Below, piece by piece: positions 34,408 to 46,911 of a stretch of 64,000 nt of DNA. Each line of letters opens with the position of its first letter. The first letter of the stretch is position 1. The DNA is from Pisaster brevispinus (Eukaryota > Echinodermata > Asteroidea > Forcipulatida > Asteriidae), in assembly GCA_023634235.1 (NCBI GenBank), contig JAMKCF010000008.1, positions 15,239,627-15,303,626 on the forward strand, in the 5' to 3' direction. Below the pieces are notes generated by a model, which had not been told where the DNA came from, did not search any database, and saw nothing but the letters and a program-made list of their open reading frames with translations. Both the position numbers and the translations under genes were made by a program.

Positions 34408-37026
34408 ATGACCCCTGCCTGCACGACCTTGCTTCGCAGCCGGCCCCTGGGTTTTTTTTTTTTTTTTCAATTTTTCTTAGGGGTAGGCCTAACATCCAGG
34501 CCGCTCGCCTCGCCTACAGAATCGTCAGCGATCCCAAACTCACGGGAGAGGGAGCCCTTGAAACGGGCTTTACAGTGGTACTAAAATTGTGCAGATTCGA
34601 TATTGCCCTGGGGGTGATGTGACCTTCCTTAATTTGTATTTGTGTATTTTTACAGCAAAATCAAGTTGATGTTTTCGGGGGCTTTCGGAGTGTCCCCGCT
34701 TGCTGGTCTTTTCCGGTTTGAAGCCTGCCCGTAACGGCCGTAAAAGTCTAATTTTCGGATGCAGGGATACCTAAGGCAGAGTCAGGTAAAAAAAATCGTC
34801 TCTCTAGCCCATCTAGATCGGGACTTATTCCCAAAATCACCGCACTTTTATTTTGGGCCATTACCCCTGGTTTTGTTTTCCTATTTCTCTAAGGGGTGGG
34901 CCTAACATTCAGGCCGCTCGCCTCGCCTACAGAATCATCAGCAACCCCAAACTCACGGGAGAGGGAGCCCTTGAAACGGGCTTTACAGTGGTACTAAAAT
35001 TGTGCAGATCCGATATTGTCCTTGGGGTAATTTGACCCTCCTTATTTTGTATGTGTGTCTTTTTACAGCAAAATCACGTTGATGTTTTGGGGGGCTTTCG
35101 GAGTGTCCCCACTTGCTGGTTTTTTACTGTGTGAAGCCTGCCGCAACGGCCGTAAAGGTCTAATTTTCGGATGCAGGGATACCTAAGGCAGAGTCAGGCC
35201 AAAAAATCATCCCTATAGCCCTCCTAGATCGGGAGTTATTCCCAAATTCACCGCACTTTTATTTTGGGCCTTGACCCCTGCCGGCACGACCTTGCTTCGC
35301 AGCCGGCCCCTGTTTTTTTTTTTTTCAATTTTTCTTAGCGGTAGGCCTAACATCCAGGCCGCTCGCCTCGCCTACAGAATCGTCAGCAACCCCAAACTCA
35401 CGGGAGAGGGAGCCCTTGAAACGGGCTCTACAGTGGTATTAAAATTGTGCAGATTCGAAATTGCCCTGGGGGTGATGTGACCCTCCTTATTTTGTATTTG
35501 TGTCTTTTTACAGCAAAATCAAGTTGATGTTTTAGGGGGCTTTCGGAGTGTTCCCGCATGCTGGTCTTTTCCGGTATGAAGCCTGCTCGCAACGGCCGTA
35601 AAAGTCTAATTTTTGGATGCAGGGATACCTAAGGCAGAGTCAGGCCAAAAAATCATCCCTCTAGCCCTCCTAGATCGGGAGTTATTCCCAAACTCACCGC
35701 ACTTTTATTTTGGGCCTTGACCCCTGCCGGCACGACCTTGCTTCGCAGCCGGCCCCTGTTTTTTTTTTTTTTTTTTCAATTTTTCTTAGCGGTAGGCCTT
35801 ACATCCAGGCCGCTCGCCTCGCCTACAGAATCGTCAGCGATCCCAAACTCACGGGAGAGGGAGCCCTTGAAACGGGCTTTACAGTGGTACTAAAATTGTG
35901 CAGATTCGATATTGCCCTGGGGGTGATGTGACCTTCCTTAATTTGTATTTGTGTATTTTTACAGCAAAATCAAGTTGATGTTTTCGGGGGCTTTCGGAGT
36001 GTCCCCGCTTGCTGGTCTTTTCCGGTTTGAAGCCTGCCCGCAACGGCCGTAAAAGTCTAATTTTCGGATGCAGGGATACCTAAGGCAGAGTCAGGTAAAA
36101 AAAATCGTCTCTCTAGCCCATCTAGATCGGGACTTATTCCCAAAATCACCGCACTTTTATTTTGGGCCATTACCCCTGGTTTTGTTTTCCTATTTCTCTA
36201 AGGGGTGGGCCTAACATTCAGGCCGCTCGCCTCGCCTACAGAATCATCAGCAACCCCAAACTCACGGGAGAGGGAGCCCTTGAAACGGGCTTTACAGTGG
36301 TACTAAAATTGTGCAGATCCGATATTGTCCTTGGGGTAATTTGACGCTCGTTATTTTGTATGTGTGTCTTTTTACAGCAAAATCACGTTGATGTTTTGGG
36401 GGGCTTTCGGAGTGTCCCCACTTGCTGGTTTTTTACTGTGTGAAGCCTGCCGCAACGGCCGTAAAGGTCTAATTTTCGGATGCAGGGATACCTAAGGCAG
36501 AGTCAGGCCAAAAAATCATCCCTATAGCCCTCCTAGATCGGGAGTTATTCCCAAATTCACCGCACTTTTATTTTGGGCCTTGACCCCTGCCGGCACGACC
36601 TTGCTTCGCAGCCGGCCCCTGTTTTTTTTTTTTTTTCAATTTTTCTTAGGGGTAGGCCTAACATCCAGGCCACTCGCCTCGCCTACAGAATCGTCAGCGA
36701 CCCCAAACTCCCGGGAGAGGGAGCCCTTGAAACGGGCTCTACAGTGGTATTAAAATTGTGCAGATTCGAAATTGCCCTGGGGGTGATGTGACCCTCCTTA
36801 TTTTGTATTTGTGTCTTTTTACAGCAAAATCAAGTTGATGTTTTAGGGGGCTTTCGGAGTGTCCCCGCATGCTGGTCTTTTCCGGTGTGAAGCCTGCCCG
36901 CAACGGCCGTAAAAGTTTAATTTTTGGATGCAGGGATACCTAAGGCAGAGTCAGGCCAAAAAATCATCCCTCTAGCCCTCCTAGATCGGGAGTTATTCCC
37001 AAATTCACCGCACTTTTATTTTGGCC
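34408..37026 (+). repeat. B-A-B trimeric higher-order repeat (1309 bp, two copies)
   Basis: B 34408-34859, A 34860-35270, B 35271-35716 correspond to B 35717-36168, A 36169-36579, B 36580-37026. Shared variants: TGTGTATTTTTACAG, TTTTCGGGGGC, CCGGTTTGAAGCC, AAAATCGTCTC, CAGAATCATCAGC, TTGTCCTTGGGGTAATTTG, TTTTTACTGTGTGAAGC and GTAAAGGTC. The last three recur at 50.9-52.9 kb. Confidence 0.9.
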
Positions 37027-40000
37027 TTGACCCCTGCCGGCACGACCTTGCTTCGCAGCCGGCCCCTGGTTTTTTTTTTTTTTTTTCAATTTTTCTTAGC
37101 GGTAGGCCTAACATCCAGGCCACTCGCCTCGCCTACAGAATCGTCAGCGACCCCAAACTCACGGGAGAGGGAGCCCTTGAAACGGGCTCTACAGTGGTAT
37201 TAAAATTGTGCAGATTCGATATTGCCCTGGGGGTGATGTGACCCTCCTTATTTTGTATTTGTGTGTTTTTACAGCAAAATCAAGTTGATGTTTTGGGGGG
37301 CTTTCGGAGTGTCCCCGCATGCTGGTCTTTTCCGGTGTGAAGCCTGCCCGCAACGGCCGTAAAAGTCTAATTTTCGGATGCAGGGATACCTAAGGCAGAG
37401 TCATGTAAAAATAATCATCCCTCTAGCCCTCCTAGATCGGGACTTATTCCCAAAATCACCGCACTTTTATTTTGGGCCATTACCCCTGGTTTTTGTTTTC
37501 CTATTTCTCTAAGGGGTGTGCCTAACATCCAGGCCGCTCGCCTCGCCTACAGAATCGTCAGCAACCCCAAACTCAAGGGAGAGGGAGCCCTTGAAACGGG
37601 CCTTACAGTGGTACTAAAATTGTGCAGATCCGATATTGCCCTGGGGGTGATTTGACCCTCCTTATTTTGTATGTGTGTCTTTTTACAGCAAAATCACGTT
37701 GATGTTTTGCTGGGCTTTCGGAGTGTCCCCGCTTACTGTTTTTTTTCCGGTGTGAAGCCTGCCGCAACGGCCGTAAAAGTCTAATTTTCGGATGCAGGGA
37801 TACCTAAGGCAGAGTCAGGCCAAAAAATCATCCCTCTAGCCCTCCTAGATCGGGAGTTATTCCCAAATTCACCGCACTTTTATTTTGGGCCTTGACCCCT
37901 GCCGGCACGACCTTGCTTCGCAGCCGGCCCCTGTTTTTTTTTTTTTTTTTTCAATTTTTCTTAGCGGTAGGCCTAACATCCAGGCCACTCGCCTCGCCTA
38001 CAGAATCGTCAGCGACCCCAAACTCACGGGAGAGGGAGCCCTTGAAACGGGCTCTACAGTGGTATTAAAATTGTGCAGATTCGATATTGCCCTGGGGGTG
38101 ATGTGACCCTCCTTATTTTGTATTTGTGTCTTTTTACAGCAAAATCAAGTTGATGTTTTGGGGGGCTTTCGGAGTGTCCCCCCATGCTGGTCTTTTCCGG
38201 TGTGAAGCCTGCCCGCAACGGCCGTAAAAGTCTAATTTTCGGATGCAGGGATACCTAATGCAAAGTCAGGTAAAAAAAATCATCTCTCTAGCCCTCCTAG
38301 ATCGGGACTTATTCCCAAAATCACCGCACTTTTATTTTGGGCCATTACCCCTGGTTTTTGTTTTTCTATTTCTCTAAGGGGTGGGCCTAACATCCAGGCC
38401 GCTCGCCTCGCCTACAGAATCGTCAGCGATCCCAAACTCACGGGAGAGGGAGCCCTTGAAACGGGCTTTACAGTGGTACTAAAATTGTGCAGATTCATTA
38501 TTGCCCTGGGGGTGAATTGACCCTCCTTATTTTGTATGTGTGTCTTTTTACAGCAAAATCACCTTGATGTTTTGCGGGGCTTTCGGAGTGTCCCTGCTTG
38601 CTGGTCTTTTCCGGTGTGAAGCCTGCCCGCAACGGCCGTAAAAGTTGATTTTCGGATGCAGGGATACCTAAGGCAGAGTCAGGACAAAAAAATCATCTCT
38701 CTAGCCCTCCTAGATCGGGAGTTATTCCCAAATTCACCGCACTTTTATTTTGGGCCTTGACCCCTGCCGGCACGACCTTGCTTCGCAGCCGGCCCCTGGT
38801 TTTTTTTGTGTTTTTTTCAATTTTTCTTAGCGGTAGGCCTAACATCCAGGCCACTCGCCTCGCCTACAGAATCGTCAGCGACCCCAAACTCATGGGAGAG
38901 GGAGCCCTTGAAACGGGCTCTACAGTGGTATTAAAATTGTGCAGATTCGATATTGCTCTGGGGGTGATGTGACCCTCCTTATTTTGTATTTGTGTCTTTT
39001 TACAGAAAAAATCACGTTGATGTTTTGAGGGGCTTTCGGAGTGTCCCCGCTTGCTTGGCTTTTCCGGTGTGAAGCCTGCCCGCAACGGCCGTAAAAGTTG
39101 ATTTTTGGATGCAGGGATACCTAAGGCAGAGTCAGGTAAAAAAAAATCATCTCTCTAGCCCTCCTAGATCGGGACATATTCCCAAAATCACCGCACTTTT
39201 ATTTTGGGCCATTACCCATGGTTTTTGTTTTCCTATTTCTCTAAAGGGTGGCCCTAACATGCAGGCCGCTCGCCTCGCCTACAAGATCGTCAGCGACCCC
39301 AAACTCACGGGAGAGGGAGCCCTTGAAACGGGATTTATAGTGGTACTAAAATTGTACAGATCTAATATTGCCCTGGGTGTGATTTGACCCTCCTTATTTT
39401 GTATGTGTGTCTTTTTACAGCAAAATCACGTTGATGTTTTGCGGGGCTTTCGGAGTGTCCCCGCTTGCTTGGCTTTTCCGGTGTGAAGCCTGCCCGCAAC
39501 GGCCGTAAAAGTCTAATTTTCGGATGCAGGGATACCTAAGGCAGAGTCAGGTAAAAAAATCATCTCTCTAGCCCTCCTAGATCGGGACATATTCCCAAAA
39601 TCACCGCACTTTTATTTTGGGCCATTACCCATGGTTTTTGTTTTCCTGTTTCTCTAAGGGGTGGGCCTAACATCCAGGCCGCTCGCCTCGCCTACAGAAT
39701 CGTCAGCGACCCCAAACTCACGGGAGAGGGAGCCCTCGAAACGGGCTTTACAGTGGTACTAAAATTGTGCAGATCCAATATTGACCTGGGGGTGATTTGA
39801 CCCTCCTTATTTTGTATGTGTGTCTTTTTACAACAAAATCACGTTGATGTTTTGCGGGGCTTTTGGAGTGTCCCCGCTTGCTGGTCTTTTCCGGTGTGAA
39901 GCCTGCCCGCAACGTCCGTAAAAGCCAAATTTTCGGATGCAGGGATACCTTAGGCAGAGCCAGGCCAAAAAAGCATCCTTCTAGCCCTCCTAGATCGGGA

Positions 40001-40449
40001 CTCATTCCCAAAATCACCGCACTTTTATTTTGGGCCATTACCCCTGGTTTTTGTTTTACTATTTCTGTAAGGGGTGTGCCTAACGTCCAGGCCGCTCGCC
40101 TTGCCTACATAATCGTCAGCGACCCCAAACTCACGGGAGAGGGAGCCCTTGAAACGGGCTTTACTGTGGTACTAAAATTGTGCAGATCCGATATTGCCCT
40201 GGGGGTGATTTTACCCTCCTTATTTTGTATGTGTGTCTTTTTACAGCAAAATCACGTAGATGTTTTGCGGGGCTTTCGGAGTGTCCCCGCTTGCTGGTCT
40301 TTTCCGGTGTGAAGCCTGCCCGCAACGGCCGTAAAAGTCTAATTTTCGGATGCAGGGATACCTAAGACAGAGTCAGGCCAAAAAATCATCCCTCTAGCCC
40401 ACCTAGATCGGGAGTTATTCCCAAATTCACCGCACTTTTATTTTGGGCC
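37027..40449 (+). repeat. Alternating B-A units followed by three A units
   Basis: B 37027-37478, A 37479-37891, B 37892-38343, A 38344-38756, B 38757-39210, then A 39211-39623, A 39624-40036 and A 40037-40449. The first part resembles 3731-7148 (TTGACC openings, CTTACTG or CTTGCTG with T runs). The A unit at 39211 carries a private set (CTAACATGCAGG, GGGATTTATAGTGG, TTGTACAGATCTAATATT) found elsewhere only at 53422-53834. Confidence 0.85.
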
Positions 40450-41805
40450 ATGACCCCTGCCGGCACGACCTTGTTCGCAGCCGGCCCATGTTTTTTTTTA
40501 TTTTTATTTTTTATTTTACTTAGGGGTGGGCCTAACGTCCAGGCCGCTCGCCTTGCCTAAAGAATCGTCAGCGACCCCAAACTCACGGGAGAGGGAGCCC
40601 TTGAAACGGGCTTTACTGTGGTACTAAAATTGTGCGGATCCGATATTGCCCTGGGGGTGATTTTACCCTCCTTATTTTGTATGTGTGTCTTTTTACAGCA
40701 AAATCACGTTGATGTTTTGCGGGGCTTTCGGAGTATCCCCGCTTGCTGGTCTTTTCCGATGTGAAGCCTGCCCGCAACGGCCGTAAAAGTCTAATTTTCG
40801 GATGCAGGGATACCTAAGACAGAGTCAGGCCAAAAAATCATCCCTCTAGCCCTCCTAGATCGGGAGTTATTCCCAAATTCACCGCACTTTTATTTTGGGC
40901 CATGACCCCTGCCGGCACGACCTTGTTCGCAGCCGGCCCATGTTTTTTTTTATTTTTATTTTTTATTTTACTTAGGGGTGGGCCTAACGTCCAGGCCGCT
41001 CGCCTTGCCTAAAGAATCGTCAGCGACCCCAAACTCACGGGAGAGGGAGCCCTTGAAACGGGCTTTACTGTGGTACTAAAATTGTGCGGATCCGATATTG
41101 CCCTGGGGGTGATTTTACCCTCCTTATTTTGTATGTGTGTCTTTTTACAGCAAAATCACGTTGATGTTTTGCGGGGCTTTCGGAGTATCCCCGCTTGCTG
41201 GTCTTTTCCGATGTGAAGCCTGACCGCAACGGCCGTAAAAGTCTAATTTTCGGATGCAGGGATACCTTAGGCAGAGCCAGGCCAAAAAATCATCCCTCTA
41301 GCCCTCCTAGATCGGGAGTTATTCCCAAATTCACCGCACTTTTATTTTGGGCCATGACCCCTGCCGGCACGACCTTGTTCGCAGCCGGCCCATGTTTTTT
41401 TTTATTTTTATTTTTTATTTTACTTAGGGGTGGGCCTAACGTCCAGGCCGCTCGCCTTGCCTAAAGAATCGTCAGCGACCCCAAACTCACGGGAGAGGGA
41501 GCCCTTGAAACGGGCTTTACTGTGGTACTAAAATTGTGCGGATCCGATATTGCCCTGGGGGTGATTTTACCCTCCTTATTTTGTATGTGTGTCTTTTTAC
41601 AGCAAAATCACGTTGATGTTTTGCGGGGCTTTCGGAGTATCCCCGCTTGCTGGTCTTTTCCGATGTGAAGCCTGACCGCAACGGCCGTAAAAGTCTAATT
41701 TTCGGATGCAGGGATACCTAAGGCAGAGTCAGGCCAAAAAATCATCCCTCTAGCCCTCCTAGATCGGGAGTTATTCCCAAATTCACCGCACTTTTATTTT
41801 GGGCC
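40450..41805 (+). repeat. Three consecutive 452-bp class B units
   Basis: Boundaries 40449, 40901, 41353 and 41805 are exactly 452 bp apart. All three share CCTTGTTCGCAGCCGGCCCATG (described here as loss of one C in CTTGCTTCG plus CATG for CCTG), a T tract interrupted by A at fixed places, TTTTACTTAGGGG, CTAACGTCC, CCTTGCCTAAAG, TTACTGTGG and GTGCGGATCC. They differ at only a few positions, for example CCTAAGACAG versus CCTTAGGCAG. This is a very recent tandem triplication of one monomer. Confidence 0.95.
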
Positions 41806-44389
41806 ATGACCCCTGCCGGCACGACCTTGCTTCGCAGCCTGCCCCTGTGGTTTTTTTTTTTTTCAATTTTTCTTAGCGGTAGGCCTAACATCCAGGCCGC
41901 TCGCCTCGCCTACAGAATCGTCAGCAACCCCAAACTCACAGGAGAGGGAGCCCTTGAAACGGGCTTTACAGTGGTACTAAAATTGTGCAGATTCGATAAT
42001 GCCCTGGGGGTGATGTGACCCTCCTTATTTTGCATTTGTGTCTTTTTACAGCAAAATCAAGTTGATGTTTTGGGGGGCTTTCGGAGTGTCCCCGCTTGCT
42101 GGTCTTTTCCGGTGTGAAGCCTGCCCGCAACGGCCGTAAAAGTCTAATTTTTGGATGCAGGGATACCTAAGGCAGAGTCAGGTAAAAAAATCACCTCTCT
42201 AACCGTCCTAGATCGGGACTTATTCCCAAAATCACCGCACTTTGATTTTGGGCCATTACCCCTGGTTTTTGTTTTCCTATTTCTCTTAGGGGTGGGCCTA
42301 ACATCCAGGCCGCTCGCCTCGCCTACAGAATCGTCAGCAACCCCAAACTCACGGGAGAGGGAGCCCTTGAAACGGACTTTACACTGGTACTAAAATTGTG
42401 CAGATTCGATATTGCCCTGGGGGTGATGTGACCCTCCTTATTTTGTATTTGTGTCTTTTTACAGCAAAATCAAGTTGATGTTTTGGGGGGCTTTCGGAGT
42501 GTCCCCGCTTGCTGGTCTTTTCCGGTGTGAAGCTTGCCCGCAACGGCCGTAAAAGTCTAATTTTCGGATGCAGGGATACCTAAGGCAGAGTCAGGCCAAA
42601 AAATCATCCCTCTAGCCCACCTAGATCGGGAGTTATTCCGAAATTCACCGCACTTTTATTTTGGGCCATGACCCCGCCGGCACGACCTTGCTTCGCAGCC
42701 GGCCCCTGGGTTTTTTTTTTTTTCAATTTTTCTTAGGGGAAGGCCAAACATCCAGGCCACTCGCCTCGCCTACAGAATCGTCAGCGACCGCAAACTCACG
42801 GGAGAGGGAGCCCTTGAAACGGGCTTTACAGTGGTACTAAAATTGTGCAGATTCGATATTGCCCTGAGGGTGATGTGACCCTCCTTATTTTGTATTTGTG
42901 TCTTTTTACAGCAAAATCAAGTTGATGTTTTGGGGGCTTTCGGAGTGTCCCCGCTTGCTGGTCTTTTCCGGTGTGAAGCCTGCCTGCAACGGCCGTAAAA
43001 GTCTAATTTTCGGATGCAGGGATACCTCAGGCAGAGTCAGGTAAAAAAATCATCTCTCTAGCCCTCCTAGATCTGGACTTATTCCCAAAATCACCGCACT
43101 TTTATTTTGGGCCATTACCCCTGGTTTTTGTTTTCCTATTTCTTTAAGGGGTGGGCCTAACATCCAGGCCGCTCGCCTCGCCTACAGAATCGTCAGCGAC
43201 CCCAAACTCACGGGAGAGGGAGCTCTTGAAACGGGCTTTACAGTGGTACTAAAATTGTGCAGATCCGATATTGCCCTGGGGGTGATTTGACCCTCCTTAT
43301 TTTGTATGTGTGTCTTTTTACAGCAAAATCACGTTTATGTTTTGCGGGGCTTTCGGAGTGTCCCCGCTTGCTGGTCTTTTCCGGTGTGAAGCCTGCCCGC
43401 AACGGCCGTAAAAGTCTAATTTTTGGATGCAGGGATACCTAAGGCAGAGTCAGGCCAAAAAATCATCCCTCTAGCCCTCCTAGATCGGGAGTTATTCCCA
43501 AATTCATCGCACTTTTATTTTGGGCCACGACCCTTGCCGGCACGACCTTGCTTCGCAGCCGGCCCCTGTTTTTTTTTTTTTTTTTTCAGTTTTTCTTAGG
43601 GGAAGGCCAAACATCCAGGCCGTTCGCCTCGCCTACAGAATCGTCAGCGACCGCAAACTCACGGGAGAGGGATCCCTTGAAACGGGCTTTACAGTGGTAC
43701 TAAAATTGTGCAGATTCGATATTGCCCTGAGGGTGATGTGACCCTCCTTATTTTGTAACTGTGTCTTTTTACAGCAAAATCAAGTTGATGTTTTGGGGGC
43801 TTTCGGAGTGTCCCCGCTTGCTGGTCTTTTCCGGTGTGAAGCCTCCCCGCAACGGCCGTAAAAGTCTAATTTTCGGATGCAGGGATACATAAGGCAGAGT
43901 CAGGTAAAAAAATCATCTCTCTAGCCCTCCTAGATCGGGACTTATTCCCAAAATCACCGCACTTTTATTTTGGGCCATTACCCCTGGTTTTTGTTTTCCT
44001 ATTTCTCTAAGGGGAAGGCCTAACATCTAGGCCGCTCGCCTCGCTTACAGAATCGTCAGCGACCCCAAACTCACGGGAGAGGGAGCTCTTGAAACGGGCT
44101 TTACAGTGGTACTAAAATTGTGCAGATCCGATATTGCCCTGGGGGTGATTTGACCCTCCTTATTTTGTATTTGTGTCTTTTTACAGCAAAATCAAGTTGA
44201 TGTTTTGGGGGGCTTTCGGAGTGTCCCCGCTTGCTGGTCTTTTCCGGTGTGAAGCCTGCCCGCAACGGCCGTAAAAGTCTAATTTTCGGATGCAAGGATA
44301 CCTAAGGCAGAGTCAGGTAAAAAAAACATCTCTCTAGCCCTCCTTGATCGGCACTTATTCCCAAAATCACCGCACTTTTATTTTGGGCC
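41806..44389 (+). repeat. A/B block, third copy of the 1-3470 type
   Basis: B 41806-42254, A 42255-42667, B 42668-43113, A 43114-43526, B 43527-43976, A 43977-44389. From 43114 the variants AGCTCTTG, CACGTTTATG, GGCCACGACC, GATCCCTTG and CCTCCCCGCAACGG match 861-2136 and 12184-13907. Confidence 0.85.
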
Positions 44390-46911
44390 ATTAACCCTGG
44401 TTTTTTGTTTTCCTATTTCTCTAAGGGGTGGGCCTAACATCCAGGCCGCTCGCCTCGCCTACAGAATCGTCAGCGACCCCAAACTCACGGGAGAGGGAGC
44501 CCTTGAAACGGGCTTTACAGTGGTTCTAAAATTGTGCAGATCCGATATTGTCCTGGGGTTGATGTGACCCTCCTTATTTTGTATTTGTGTCTTTTTACAG
44601 CAAAATCAAGTTGATGTTTTGGGGGGCTTTCGGAGTGTCCCCGCTTGCTGGTCTTTTCCGGTGTGAAGCCTCCCCGCAACGGCCGTAAAAGTCTAATTTT
44701 CGGATGCAGGGATACCTAAGGCAGAGTCAGGTAAAACAATCATCTCTCTAGCCCTCCTTGATCGGGACTTATTCCCAAAATCACCGCACTTTTATTTTAG
44801 GCCATTACCCCTGGTTTTTGTTTTCCTATTTCTCTAAGGGAAGGGCCTAACAACCAGGCCGCTCGCCTCGCCTACAGAATCGTCAGCGACCCCAAACTCA
44901 CGGGAGAGGGAGCCCTTAAAACGGGCTATACAGTGGTACTAAAATTGTGCAGATCCGATTTTGCCCTGGGGGTGATTTGACCCTCCTTATTTTGTTTGTG
45001 TGTCTTTTTTATACAGCAAAATCAAGTTGATGTTTTGCGGGGCTTTCGGAGTGTCCCCGCTTGCTGGTCTCTTCCGGTGTGAAGCCTGCCTGCAACGGCC
45101 GTAAAAGTCTAATTTTCGGATGCAGGGATACCTAAGGCAGAGTCAGGTAAAAAAATAATCTCTCTAGCCCTCCTAGATCGGGACTTATTCCCAAAATCAC
45201 CGCACTTTTATTTTGGGCCATTACCCCTGGTTTTTGTTTTCCTATTTCTCTAAGGGGTTGGCCTAACATCCAGGCTGCTCGCCTCGCCTACAGAATCGTC
45301 AGCAATCCCAAACTCACGGGAGAGGGAGCCCTTGAAACGGGCTTTACAGTGGTACTAAAATTGTGCAAATCCGATATTGCCCTGGGGGTGATTTGACCCT
45401 CCTTATTTTGTTTGTGTGTCTTTTTTATACAGCAAAATCACGTTGATGTTTTGCGGGGCTTTCAGAGTGTCCCCGCTTGCCTGTCTTTTCCGGTGTGAAG
45501 CCTGCCCGCAACGGCCGTAAAAGTCTAATTTCGGATGCAGGGATACCTAAGGCAGAGTCAGGCCAAAAAATCATCCTTCTAGCCCTCCTAGATCGGGAGT
45601 TATTCCCAAATTCACCGCACTCTTATTTTGGGCCATGACCCCTGCCGGCACGACCTTGCTTCGCAGCCGGCCCCTGGTTTTTTTTTTCTTTTTTTTCTTA
45701 AGGGTAGGCCTTACATCCAGGCCGCTCGCCTCGTCTACAGAATCGTCAGCGACCCCAAACTCACGGGAGAGGGAGCCCTTGAAACGGGCTTTACAGTGGT
45801 TCTAAAATTGTGCAGATCCGATATTGTCCTGGGGTTGATGTGACCCTCCTTATTTTGTATTTGTGTCTTTTTACAGCAAAATCAAGTTGATGTTTTGGGG
45901 GGCTTTCGGAGTGTCCCCGCTTGCTGGTCTTTTCCGGTGTGAAGCCTCCCCGCAACGGCCGTAAAAGTCTAATTTTCGGATGCAGGGATACCTAAGGCAG
46001 AGTCAGGTAAAACAATCATCTCTCTAGCCCTCCTTGATCGGGACTTATTCCCAAAATCACCGCACTTTTATTTTAGGCCATTACCCCTGGTTTTTGTTTT
46101 CCTATTTCTCTAAGGGAAGGGCCTAACAACCAGGCCGCTCGCCTCGCCTACAGAATCGTCAGCGACCCCAAACTCACGGGAGAGGGAGCCCTTAAAACGG
46201 GCTATACAGTGGTACTAAAATTGTGCAGATCCGATTTTGCCCTGGGGGTGATTTGACCCTCCTTATTTTGTTTGTGTGTCTTTTTTATACAGCAAAATCA
46301 AGTTGATGTTTTGCGGGGCTTTCGGAGTGTCCCCGCTTGCTGGTCTCTTCCGGTGTGAAGCCTGCCTGCAACGGCCGTAAAAGTCTAATTTTCGGATGCA
46401 GGGATACCTAAGGCAGAGTCAGGTAAAAAAATAATCTCTCTAGCCCTCCTAGATCGGGACTTATTCCCAAAATCACCGCACTTTTATTTTGGGCCATTAC
46501 CCCTGGTTTTTGTTTTCCTATTTCTCTAAGGGGTTGGCCTAACATCCAGGCCGCTCGCCTCGCCTACAGAATCGTCAGCAATCCCAAACTCACGGGAGAG
46601 GGAGCCCTTGAAACGGGCTTTACAGTGGTACTAAAATTGTGCAAATCCGATATTGCCCTGGGGGTGATTTGACCCTCCTTATTTTGTTTGTGTGTCTTTT
46701 TTATACAGCAAAATCACGTTGATGTTTTGCGGGGCTTTCAGAGTGTCCCCGCTTGCCTGTCTTTTCCGGTGTGAAGCCTGCCCGCAACGGCCGTAAAAGT
46801 CTAATTTTCGGATGCAGGGATACCTAAGGCAGAGTCAGGCCAAAAAATCATCCTTCTAGCCCTCCTAGATCGGGAGTTATTCCCAAATTCACCGCACTTT
46901 TATTTTGGGCC
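44390..46911 (+). repeat. Trimeric higher-order repeat (about 1277 bp, two copies)
   Basis: Boundaries 44803, 45219, 45634 correspond to 46079, 46495, 46911 (1276-1277 bp apart). Shared variants: GTGGTTCTAAAATTG, TTGTCCTGGGGTTGATG, GTAAAACAATC, TTTTAGGCC, AACAACCAGGCC, GGGCTATACAG, TTTGTTTGTGTG and TTTTTTATACAG. The single-copy equivalent at 15950-16777 has TATGTGTG instead, so the ATACAG variants arose after the two blocks separated. Confidence 0.9.
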
